A stretch of DNA of 12,085 nt from Chelonobacter sp006228105 (lineage in GTDB: Bacteria > Pseudomonadota > Gammaproteobacteria > Enterobacterales > Pasteurellaceae). A program made the translations under genes and the position numbers. Under the pieces are notes generated by a model, which ran no database searches, was not told the origin of the DNA, and saw only the letters and a program-made list of their open reading frames with translations. Position 1 is the stretch's first letter. Each line of letters starts with the position of its first letter. Location: NCBI RefSeq assembly GCF_006228105.1, contig NZ_VDHH01000188.1; one strand, written 5' to 3'. This document shows, piece by piece, positions 6,297 through 12,085 of this stretch.

Positions 6297-6325
6297 TTGA
6301 CTATCGCTGTCAAAACAGATAGCTT
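6297..6325 (+). promoter_or_regulatory. Candidate mrp operon promoter with internal inverted repeat
   Basis: A -35-like TTGACT (6297-6302, 5/6) is followed 17 bases later by a poor -10, TAGCTT (6320-6325, 3/6). A better -10, TATAAG (6326-6331, 5/6), is 23 bases away, too far for ordinary sigma-70 use. Between them lies an imperfect palindrome: CTAT..CTGT (6301-6310) against ACAGATAG (6315-6322), loop CAAA. A poor -10 or stretched spacer over an inverted repeat suits a promoter needing an activator, but this is inference. A promoter is expected here because a terminator lies just upstream. Confidence 0.35.
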
Positions 6326-6367
6326 TATAAGCCGATTTTTATTTCAATACAAGGTGATTATTCAGAC

Positions 6368-8743
6368 ATGGCGCATATTGATCCGACATTATCCGGCAAA
6401 ACTCCGACAAAAATTGAAAAAATACTTTGGAGCTTACTGCCGCTGGGCGGATTGATCGCCGTGATTTTTCTTTGGATAAGCAATTATCAACCTGCCTATC
6501 AATACCAATTGCCTTGGTTCAGTCTGCTCAACATCAATTTTTTGATCTATATTGACGGGCTTTCGCTACTGATGCTGTCGTTGATCACCGGCATCGGCTG
6601 TGCAGTATATCTGTATGCTGCCGGTTATTTCGCCGATCATCCACAACTACGGCGGCTGTATGTATTGCTGACTGTGTTTATGCTGGCGATGATCGGCTGT
6701 GTGATTTCCGATCACCTGCTGCTGTTTTTCCTGTTTTGGGAGCTAACCAGTATCACCTCATTTTTATTAGTGCTGTTTAATTACCAAGCAGAAGAAAACC
6801 GCACTTCTGCCAAGCAAGCATTGCTGGTCACCGGTAGCGGTGGTTTATGTATGTTAGCCGGATTTTTGTGGCTGTGGCAGTTAACCGGCACAGCACAAAT
6901 TTCAGAAATCATCAAAATATTGCCGGATTACCTCTCACAACCGCACTTTAAGTGGATTTTGCTGCTGATTTTAATTGGGGCGTTTACCAAAAGCGCTCAG
7001 TTTCCGTTCCAGTTTTGGCTGCCGAATGCAATGGCGGCGCCAACCCCGGTTTCGGCGTATTTACACTCGGCAACCATGGTGAAATTAGGTATTTTCTTAT
7101 TGGCACGACTGGATTATGCGCTTTCCGATTGGGCATTGTGGCAACAGATCTTGCAAACCGTCGGATCGATTACTGCCGCCTGGGGTATGATGTTGGCGCT
7201 GCGGGAACGGGATTTAAAGAAAATCTTGGCATGGTCCACCGTGGCGTCGCTCGGTACGATGGTGGTGCTGATCGGGTTAGACAGCAGCTCTGCCTCGATT
7301 GCGGTGGTGACATTTGTGTTAGCACATGCACTGTACAAAGCGCCTCTGTTTTTTGTCGCCGGTAATATTGATCATGCCACCGGCACGCGGATTATTGATC
7401 ATTTGGGCGGCTTAAAACGCTATATGCCGTGGACGGCAACAGTCGCTATCCTCGCCGCACTTTCCATGGCAGGTATGCCAACTTCATTCGGTTTTATCGC
7501 CAAAGAAGCCCTAACCGTAGCCAAAGAAGCCGACGATACTCTGCCGTTCAGCGCTTATGGCAACATCATTTTCAGTATTATCGCGGTCGCAGTTGCCGCT
7601 GTTGCTGCCATTCGGGTATTTTGGCTGCACCCCGGCAACAACATCACGCCGCATGTGCAGGAAGTGCGGATCAAAATGTTACTGGCGCCGGCACTGGTGG
7701 CAATTGTTGGTTTATTTATCGGTTTAACCCCACAATTGGCCATTCCGTTTATTAAAATTGCGGCACAAACTATCACCGCAAAACCCATCGGCGATCTCGA
7801 TCTGTATTTTAACTGGGAAGCCCTGCAAACCACCGGTTTAACTATTTTGGCAACCGTACTGTTCGGACTGATCGTCTTCTATTTTTGGGATCGGCTGCAC
7901 TACGCTTTCGATCGCTTTTTGAAGCTGTTTCCACAGTGGGGCGGCGCGGCGACGTATACCCGTATCGTCGATCAAATTCCGGCTTTGACCGCCAAAGTCA
8001 CCGGCAGATTTCAACATGGATTGCTTTCCGGTTATATCCGCTGGATGTTGGGTTTTACTTTAATTAGCCTGACGCTCAGCTTAATTTGGGCTATTTCACA
8101 AGGGGTTAACCTTAGCGTTAATATCACTACACTGTTGGATCCACGACCGAGTCTTGGTTTGATCAGTGCCGCCGCCCTAATCTGTATTGGCGCAATTTTC
8201 GTGATGTTGTCTGCCAAGCCCTTTATTTTATTGCTCAATTCGGGCTTGGTCGGTTTTGGTTCTGCCCTGCTGTTTGTGTTTGTTTCTGCCCCTGATGTGG
8301 CATTGACCCAGTTTGTGGTAGAAACTATTTTAGTGATTATTTTATCATCAATTTTGATTATTTTAATCCAAAGCAAATCAGCCGATTTCAACCGTCCGCA
8401 AGATCGGCGTAAACACCCTAAACAACTGCTGTTCACACTGCTGCTTTCTGTGCTGGTTGCCAGTATTATTCTGATCACGCTGTTAGTGATGTTAGGATTG
8501 GATTTCGACCACAGCGTTTCCGATTTTTATATTGAAAACAGTGTGCCCGAAGCCTACGGACGCAATATCATCAACGTAATTTTAGTTGATTTCCGCGCGC
8601 TGGATACGTTTGGCGAAGTTGCTGTGATGCTGTTTTCACTGCTTGCCGCCCGCCCGCTGTTGCGTGAACTGAAACGCCAAACCGGACTGCTGAAACGCAA
8701 TAAAGCAGAGAAAAACCAAGAGGTGCAACATGAAGCCCAATAA
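6368..8743 (+). CDS. mrpA: Mrp-type Na+(K+)/H+ antiporter subunit A
   Basis: MrpA (MnhA/PhaA) is the largest subunit of the inner-membrane multisubunit cation/proton antiporter and is related to NuoL of complex I. At 791 residues it has the length of seven-gene-type MrpA, with no MrpB fused on. The NuoL-like part carries the TM5 glutamate E125 in FWELTSITS, K208 in FTKSAQFPFQFWLP, H233 and K239 in YLHSATMVK, and K379/E380 in IAKEA. The C-terminal part has the MbhD/MbhE-like motifs: ALTQFVVETI with E652 (~645-654) and NVILVDFRALDTFGE ending at E750. These positions match residues needed for proton and sodium movement in studied homologues. AAGGTGA (6351-6357) lies 10 bases before the ATG. Its last 14 bases overlap mrpB. 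It contains two uptake signals, so it has probably been in this lineage for some time. Confidence 0.95.
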   Translation: MAHIDPTLSGKTPTKIEKILWSLLPLGGLIAVIFLWISNYQPAYQYQLPWFSLLNINFLIYIDGLSLLMLSLITGIGCAVYLYAAGYFADHPQLRRLYVLLTVFMLAMIGCVISDHLLLFFLFWELTSITSFLLVLFNYQAEENRTSAKQALLVTGSGGLCMLAGFLWLWQLTGTAQISEIIKILPDYLSQPHFKWILLLILIGAFTKSAQFPFQFWLPNAMAAPTPVSAYLHSATMVKLGIFLLARLDYALSDWALWQQILQTVGSITAAWGMMLALRERDLKKILAWSTVASLGTMVVLIGLDSSSASIAVVTFVLAHALYKAPLFFVAGNIDHATGTRIIDHLGGLKRYMPWTATVAILAALSMAGMPTSFGFIAKEALTVAKEADDTLPFSAYGNIIFSIIAVAVAAVAAIRVFWLHPGNNITPHVQEVRIKMLLAPALVAIVGLFIGLTPQLAIPFIKIAAQTITAKPIGDLDLYFNWEALQTTGLTILATVLFGLIVFYFWDRLHYAFDRFLKLFPQWGGAATYTRIVDQIPALTAKVTGRFQHGLLSGYIRWMLGFTLISLTLSLIWAISQGVNLSVNITTLLDPRPSLGLISAAALICIGAIFVMLSAKPFILLLNSGLVGFGSALLFVFVSAPDVALTQFVVETILVIILSSILIILIQSKSADFNRPQDRRKHPKQLLFTLLLSVLVASIILITLLVMLGLDFDHSVSDFYIENSVPEAYGRNIINVILVDFRALDTFGEVAVMLFSLLAARPLLRELKRQTGLLKRNKAEKNQEVQHEAQ
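6798..6806 (-). repeat. Haemophilus-type uptake signal sequence (USS)
   Basis: Exact ACCGCACTT inside mrpA. Read on the minus strand it is followed by a T-rich stretch, as in the extended USS consensus. Confidence 0.88.
6940..6948 (-). repeat. Haemophilus-type uptake signal sequence (USS)
   Basis: Exact ACCGCACTT inside mrpA, 142 bp from the preceding copy and in the same orientation. Confidence 0.85.
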
Positions 8744-9158
8744 GATTCTGCTGTTAAGCAAAACCGCACTTCCGCTATATTGGATTGTATTGCTGACCTC
8801 TTTAGTGATTCTGTTGCGTGGTCATAATGAACCCGGTGGCGGTTTTATTGCCGGTTTATTGGCTGCTTCCTCCTCCATTTTATGGGCGATCGCCTTTTCT
8901 GCCAAACAGGCAATGAAAAAATTACCGTTCGCTTCGCCACTCAATCTGGCAGCCTGTGGGCTGCTACTTGCCGCTGCTGCCGGATTACCTGCGCTGCTCA
9001 GCGGACAGGCTTTTTTATATCACTTTTGGGCAACAATACCGCTATTCTTTTTTGATTATAAAATTTCAACGGTGTTGCTGTTTGACTTAGGCGTATATCT
9101 TTGTATCTGGGGCGTGGTCAGCGGATATGCCATTATGTTGTTGGAAACCACGGAGTAG
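8730..9158 (+). CDS. mrpB: Mrp antiporter subunit B
   Basis: MrpB (MnhB family) is a small integral membrane subunit, 142 residues with about four helices (roughly 13-30, 36-57, 72-92 and 112-136). The family signature RGHNEPGGGFIAGL is at 30-43 and the second conserved block TVLLFDLGVY is at 114-123. The ATG lies inside the end of mrpA, overlapping it by 14 bases, with AAGAGG (8718-8723) 6 bases upstream, so its translation is likely coupled to mrpA. The presence of this separate MrpB, beside a MrpA that keeps its own MbhE-like C-terminus, marks the seven-gene arrangement. Confidence 0.94.
   Translation: MKPNKILLLSKTALPLYWIVLLTSLVILLRGHNEPGGGFIAGLLAASSSILWAIAFSAKQAMKKLPFASPLNLAACGLLLAAAAGLPALLSGQAFLYHFWATIPLFFFDYKISTVLLFDLGVYLCIWGVVSGYAIMLLETTE
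8763..8771 (-). repeat. Haemophilus-type uptake signal sequence (USS)
   Basis: Exact ACCGCACTT near the start of mrpB. Read on the minus strand it continues into TTTTG, in keeping with the extended consensus. Confidence 0.88.
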
Positions 9159-9163
9159 AGATC

Positions 9164-9592
9164 ATGACGTTAGTTATTTTAATTACCCTTTGGATCACCC
9201 TGATTGCCGCAATCTATCTGCTGCTGTCCCGTCACGCACTACGAATCGTGATCGGCTTGATGCTGCTTGGCAATGCCGTCAATTTCATTATATTGCTTTC
9301 CGGTCGGGTGTATTCAACGGTGCCTGCGGTGGTGCCGCTCGGACAAGATATTATTGAGAACCCGGCTAATCCACTGCCGCAAGCACTAATTTTAACTGCA
9401 ATTGTGATCGGTTTTGCCCTCACCTGTTTTTCCGTTGTCTTAATGATCAAGCTGATTAAAAAACTGGGCACCGACGATATCAATGAATGGCGTGAAGCCG
9501 AGCCGCTGAATAACAGCGGGCATAAACCGGCAATTCATCCTGATCATGACGACGACGGCGGGTTTAAAAAATACCGTAAGGATCTGTGTTAA
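9164..9592 (+). CDS. mrpC: Mrp antiporter subunit C with extended C-terminal tail
   Basis: MrpC (MnhC) is related to NuoK of complex I and has three membrane helices, here at about 2-22, 27-46 and 73-98. The NuoK-like block GLMLLGNAVNFIIL is at 31-44 and the conserved DPLPQALILTAIVI-type segment appears as NPLPQALILTAIVI at 69-82. The protein has 142 residues where about 113 is usual. The extra residues form a soluble C-terminal tail from about 103, with HPDHDDD at 125-131. The ATG at 9164 has GGAG (9152-9155) 8 bases upstream and starts directly at the first helix; an in-frame ATG at 9101 would add unrelated sequence translated from mrpB. The gap to mrpB is 5 bases, and the stop overlaps the next start as TAATG. 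Confidence 0.94.
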   Translation: MTLVILITLWITLIAAIYLLLSRHALRIVIGLMLLGNAVNFIILLSGRVYSTVPAVVPLGQDIIENPANPLPQALILTAIVIGFALTCFSVVLMIKLIKKLGTDDINEWREAEPLNNSGHKPAIHPDHDDDGGFKKYRKDLC

Positions 9593-11061
9593 TGAATTTT
9601 TTAGTCATTTCTCCCATTTTGTTGCCACTGTTGGCAGCGGCTATCACGGTTATTCTGCGTTACCGCCAAAGCGCACAATATTGGGTCGGACTGCTGGCGG
9701 CGTTGTTGATCTTGCTCAATCACGTCATGCTGTACAGTCCGCTGCAACAGCAAACACTGTCTTCACAATTCGGTGAATGGCAACTGCCATACGGAATCGG
9801 ATTTCAGATTGATGTGTTGAGCTATATCATGCTCACCATTTCTGCCTTGATTACGTTCTGTTGCCTGCTGTTTATGCTGTCCGGTTTAAGTACTCGTCCG
9901 CTCAACTCACTGACACTGCCGTTAATTTTTGGCTTGATCGCCGGGGTCAACGGCAGCTTTATCACGCAGGATTTCTTCAATCTGTATGTCTGGTTCGAAG
10001 TCATCTTGATCTGCGCCATCGGCTTATTGGCCATTGGGCGCAAAATTTCTCAACTGGATGCCGCTTTCAAATATATGGTGTTAAACCTGTTCGGCACACT
10101 GTTATTGCTGACCTCAATCGCATTGCTGTACGGCAGCACCGGCAACCTTAACTTTCAGGCAGTGCAAGCAGCACTGAGCACCATCAACCCAGCAACGAAA
10201 TTGATGATGATCACGCTGTTCATTGTCGCCGTGTTGATCAAAGTTGCTGCATTTCCGGTGTTCACTTGGATGCCGGCGTCGTATCACACGCTGCCGATTC
10301 CGGTGATGGCGCTATTCTCAGCGCTATTGACCAAAGTAGCCGTTTATACCTTACTACGCTCGCTTTCCCAAGTCTTCACCCCGACCATCGACATCTTGCA
10401 GCTGGTGTTGGCTTGGATCGCGATCTGTACGATGGTGGTCGGTGTACTGGGTGCAGCTTATCATTGGGATATGCGTCGGATTTTGGTATTTCACAGTATT
10501 TCGCAAATCGGCTACATCTTGCTCGGCATTTCATTGGCAAGCCCTGATGGTAATACTGCCGCTATTTATTACACCTTTCACCACAGTATTGTCAAAGCCT
10601 GCCTGATTTTGATTGCTGGAGTGATCTACGTCTATGCCGGCAGTTATGATCTGCGCAAAATCGGCGGACTGTATAATATCAAGCCTTGGCTGGCAATCCT
10701 TTTCGCCATTCCTGCACTGTCGTTGGTCGGCATTCCGCCATTTTCCGGTTTCTGGGCAAAGGTACTACTGCTGCGTGAAACCATTGAACAAGGTCGAACC
10801 CTGTGGACTGCGATTGCACTCATCGTCAGCGTGCTTACGCTCTATTCGATGATGAAAATCTGGTTTGAAGCGTTCTGTAAACCACATCCGCTGGTTTGCG
10901 ACAGCAGCAGTGTCTGGCAACCCACAGTGCGACAAAATGTCAAACCGGCGGTGATCGCCATCAGTATTTTATGTATCACCATCCTATTCATCAGCTTATT
11001 GCCAAATCTGCTGTACGATTTTAGTCATCGTGCGGCGCTGCAATTGGGAGGTTTGTTGTGA
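9592..11061 (+). CDS. mrpD: Mrp antiporter subunit D
   Basis: MrpD (MnhD) is a NuoM/NuoN-like ion-translocating subunit, 489 residues with roughly 14 helices, the usual size. It keeps the TM5 glutamate E136 in LYVWFEVILI, K217 in VLIKVAAFPVFTWMP, K248 in FSALLTKVAVYTLLR, K335 in HHSIVKACLI and K390 in IPPFSGFWAK. E136 and K217 correspond to residues essential for antiport in Bacillus Mrp. The ATG at 9592 is preferred because TAAGGA (9577-9582) lies 9 bases upstream; a GTG at 9586 would leave only 3. It overlaps mrpC by one base and the mrpE start by four (GTGA), so translation is likely coupled on both sides. Confidence 0.95.
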   Translation: MNFLVISPILLPLLAAAITVILRYRQSAQYWVGLLAALLILLNHVMLYSPLQQQTLSSQFGEWQLPYGIGFQIDVLSYIMLTISALITFCCLLFMLSGLSTRPLNSLTLPLIFGLIAGVNGSFITQDFFNLYVWFEVILICAIGLLAIGRKISQLDAAFKYMVLNLFGTLLLLTSIALLYGSTGNLNFQAVQAALSTINPATKLMMITLFIVAVLIKVAAFPVFTWMPASYHTLPIPVMALFSALLTKVAVYTLLRSLSQVFTPTIDILQLVLAWIAICTMVVGVLGAAYHWDMRRILVFHSISQIGYILLGISLASPDGNTAAIYYTFHHSIVKACLILIAGVIYVYAGSYDLRKIGGLYNIKPWLAILFAIPALSLVGIPPFSGFWAKVLLLRETIEQGRTLWTAIALIVSVLTLYSMMKIWFEAFCKPHPLVCDSSSVWQPTVRQNVKPAVIAISILCITILFISLLPNLLYDFSHRAALQLGGLL

Positions 11062-11435
11062 TCGTCAAAAAAATCTGCGCCGTGTTACAGCTCAGCCTGC
11101 AATTTTTATATTTGATGCTAAAATCCGGTTTTGCGACCCTGTTGCTGATCATCAAACTGCAATTCGGGTTGAAAAAATCATTGCAAGACAGCTACACCAG
11201 CTTAACGATCCCTAATGTCAACGAAAATGGTTTAGTCGTGCTCGCTTGTCTGATCAGTCTGACGCCGGGAACCTCACTACTGGCGATCGACAGTGAGGAT
11301 AATCGGCTGTTGCTACATATTTTGGACACTGAAAAAAGTGATGAAGCTATCCGTGAAATCAGACAAAAATTTGAACCTTATATTATGACACTATTTGCCA
11401 AACAAGCTGTGCGAGGAAAAAATGCTGGAGTTTAG
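11058..11435 (+). CDS. mrpE: Mrp antiporter subunit E, N-terminally short form
   Basis: This is recognised as MrpE (MnhE family) by the motif ISLTPGT at 66-72 with the following segment of alternating charged and hydrophobic residues, and by its place between mrpD and mrpF. It has 125 residues where about 158 is typical. The part that normally holds the first two membrane helices (about 45 residues) is absent: the protein begins at what matches the third hydrophobic segment, here about 10-38. No start further upstream is possible, since the frame is closed by a TAG at 11022-11024. The GTG start is well supported by GGAGG (11047-11051) 6 bases upstream and a 4-base overlap with mrpD. It could be a functional compact form or a truncated one. 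Confidence 0.85.
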   Translation: MIVKKICAVLQLSLQFLYLMLKSGFATLLLIIKLQFGLKKSLQDSYTSLTIPNVNENGLVVLACLISLTPGTSLLAIDSEDNRLLLHILDTEKSDEAIREIRQKFEPYIMTLFAKQAVRGKNAGV

Positions 11436-11706
11436 CCTGATTTTTGTTGTGGTCTGCGCACTCATTGCCATTTTATTGGTGATTGCTCAGATTCAAAAAG
11501 GTGCTGATGATGCCGATCGCATCGTTGCTTTGGATATTTTATTAGCTGCGGCATTGATTCTGTGCATCATCGCCTCGTTAATGATCAAACGTACCGTATT
11601 ATTAGACGTTGCCATCGGACTTTCTTTAATCGGCTTTATCGGCACCGTCGGTTGGTCTGCCGTGATTCGGCGTAAAAATGACGCACAACAGCAAGAGAAC
11701 AAATAA
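11422..11706 (+). CDS. mrpF: Mrp antiporter subunit F
   Basis: MrpF (MnhF) is a small subunit of 94 residues with three helices (about 3-22, 35-54 and 61-83), the standard length. The family signature DRIVALD is at 32-38, with D32, R33 and D38 in the conserved positions between helices 1 and 2. The usual GP(S/T) before this motif is replaced by GADDA. The ATG at 11422 has AGGA (11414-11417) 4 bases upstream and starts right before helix 1; ATG 11395 would add nine residues with no better site. The first 14 bases overlap mrpE. Confidence 0.93.
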   Translation: MLEFSLIFVVVCALIAILLVIAQIQKGADDADRIVALDILLAAALILCIIASLMIKRTVLLDVAIGLSLIGFIGTVGWSAVIRRKNDAQQQENK

Positions 11707-11707
11707 C

Positions 11708-12052
11708 ATGAATACTATTCTTGAGATACTGGGAATTATTTTATTACTGCTCGGCGGATTAAGTCTGGTCGTATCCGCACTTGGGATTCGTATTTTGCCT
11801 AATACTTTAAGCAAACAACACGCTGCAACCAAAGCCGGTACTTTGGCGATCACCTTGATTTCGTTGGCGGCAATTTTGCTGGCACAAGAGTGGGCATGGA
11901 CACTTCGTTTAGTGATTATGAGTTTTTTCCTGATCCTCACGCTGCCACTGGCGTCACACATGCTGGCCCGTGCTGCGGTTAAAGATACTCGTCTGCTCAG
12001 CGAAAAAGACCATCCGTCGGTTACGCCCTATCAAGAAAACCCCCACAAATAA
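11708..12052 (+). CDS. mrpG: Mrp antiporter subunit G
   Basis: MrpG (MnhG/PhaG) is the last subunit, 114 residues with three helices (about 4-26, 43-59 and 64-88). The family block at 27-46 reads IRILPNTLSKQHAATKAGTL: the HAATKA core is intact, while the usual RxPD and RxH pairs are altered to RILPN and KQH. The ATG at 11708 follows the mrpF stop by one base and has only a weak AGAG (11694-11697) upstream; an in-frame ATG at 11678 inside mrpF would add ten polar residues. Translation is probably coupled to mrpF. A 12-C tract starts directly after the TAA. Confidence 0.92.
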   Translation: MNTILEILGIILLLLGGLSLVVSALGIRILPNTLSKQHAATKAGTLAITLISLAAILLAQEWAWTLRLVIMSFFLILTLPLASHMLARAAVKDTRLLSEKDHPSVTPYQENPHK

Positions 12053-12064
12053 CCCCCCCCCCCC
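12053..12064 (+). repeat. Poly-C tract of 12 bases
   Basis: Twelve consecutive C residues follow the mrpG stop codon. Homopolymers of this length slip during replication, and many Pasteurellaceae use poly-G/C tracts for phase variation. It lies after the stop, so it cannot change MrpG. Any effect would be on termination or on something beyond the window. The exact count is also prone to sequencing error. Confidence 0.85.
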
Positions 12065-12085
12065 GTTTATGCCATATAAACAGGG
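12061..12085 (+). terminator. Terminator-like hairpin after mrpG, cut by the window edge
   Basis: GTTTAT (12065-12070) pairs with ATAAAC (12076-12081) around a GCCAT loop. The stem can extend past one C-A mismatch with CCC (12061-12063) against GGG (12083-12085). No T-run is visible because the window ends at the GGG, so terminator function is likely but unproven. Confidence 0.4.

Noticed and set aside
8032..8478. Minus-strand ORF of 148 codons inside mrpA
   Set aside because: It is antisense to a conserved coding region, has no supporting ribosome binding site that I can see and no recognisable domain. The same applies to minus-strand frames at 5300-5725, 3423-3800 and 11626-11961.
6368..11061. 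NADH dehydrogenase (nuoL, nuoK, nuoM) genes
   Set aside because: MrpA, MrpC and MrpD resemble these subunits, but the MrpA C-terminal motifs and the neighbouring mrpB, E, F and G identify an Mrp antiporter.
11395..11421. Upstream start for mrpF at 11395
   Set aside because: The added nine residues are polar and not part of the family; AGGA is placed for the ATG at 11422 and that start gives the normal length.
1..12085. CRISPR array, tRNA/rRNA, insertion sequence or prophage genes
   Set aside because: I saw no regularly spaced repeats, cloverleaf, transposase motifs or terminal inverted repeats with target duplications.

Overview
The window looks like chromosomal DNA from a Pasteurellaceae bacterium of the Haemophilus influenzae uptake-signal group. 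The 9-bp uptake signal AAGTGCGGT occurs five times exactly, always on the minus strand, and about 0.1 copies would be expected by chance. Several 8/9 matches are also present. Coding is entirely on the plus strand and tightly packed. The first ~760 bases are clearly richer in A/T and hold no convincing gene.

Bases 1-764 are non-coding. They contain inverted repeats, a 15/19 match to the Fur-box consensus (181-199), a CACAAATTTGTG palindrome next to a CRP-like site, a hairpin that includes the exact 10-mer core of the Neisseria DNA uptake sequence (430-439), and a good sigma-70 promoter (524-552). A spaced 11-bp direct repeat begins at that promoter's predicted start point. The promoter probably drives the ABC operon through a ~205-nt leader.

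Bases 765-6173 encode a complete ABC importer of the dipeptide/oligopeptide/nickel (Dpp/Opp/Nik) class. Its parts are a Tat-exported family 5 substrate-binding protein, a DppB-like permease, a natural fusion of a DppC-like permease with a DppD-like ATPase, and a short DppF-like ATPase. A strong GNRA-capped hairpin separates the binding-protein gene from the membrane and ATPase genes, which suggests the binding protein is made in excess. An intrinsic terminator (6207-6236) closes the operon. The substrate cannot be read from sequence.

Bases 6368-12052 hold a full seven-gene mrpABCDEFG (mnh/pha) operon encoding a multisubunit Na+(K+)/H+ antiporter of the inner membrane. Genes overlap or abut throughout, so translation is probably coupled. 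MrpA and MrpD are the NuoL/NuoM-like proton- and ion-translocating subunits and keep their key Glu and Lys residues. MrpB, C, F and G are small membrane subunits. MrpE lacks the usual N-terminal pair of membrane helices, and MrpC carries an extra His/Asp-rich tail. A 12-C homopolymer and a terminator-like hairpin follow mrpG at the window edge.

I found no RNA genes, insertion sequences, CRISPR arrays or phage genes, and I do not see a wholly new system. The most unusual points are the permease-ATPase fusion without the expected C-terminal cysteines, the shortened MrpE, the poly-C tract, and the regulatory architecture of the upstream region.
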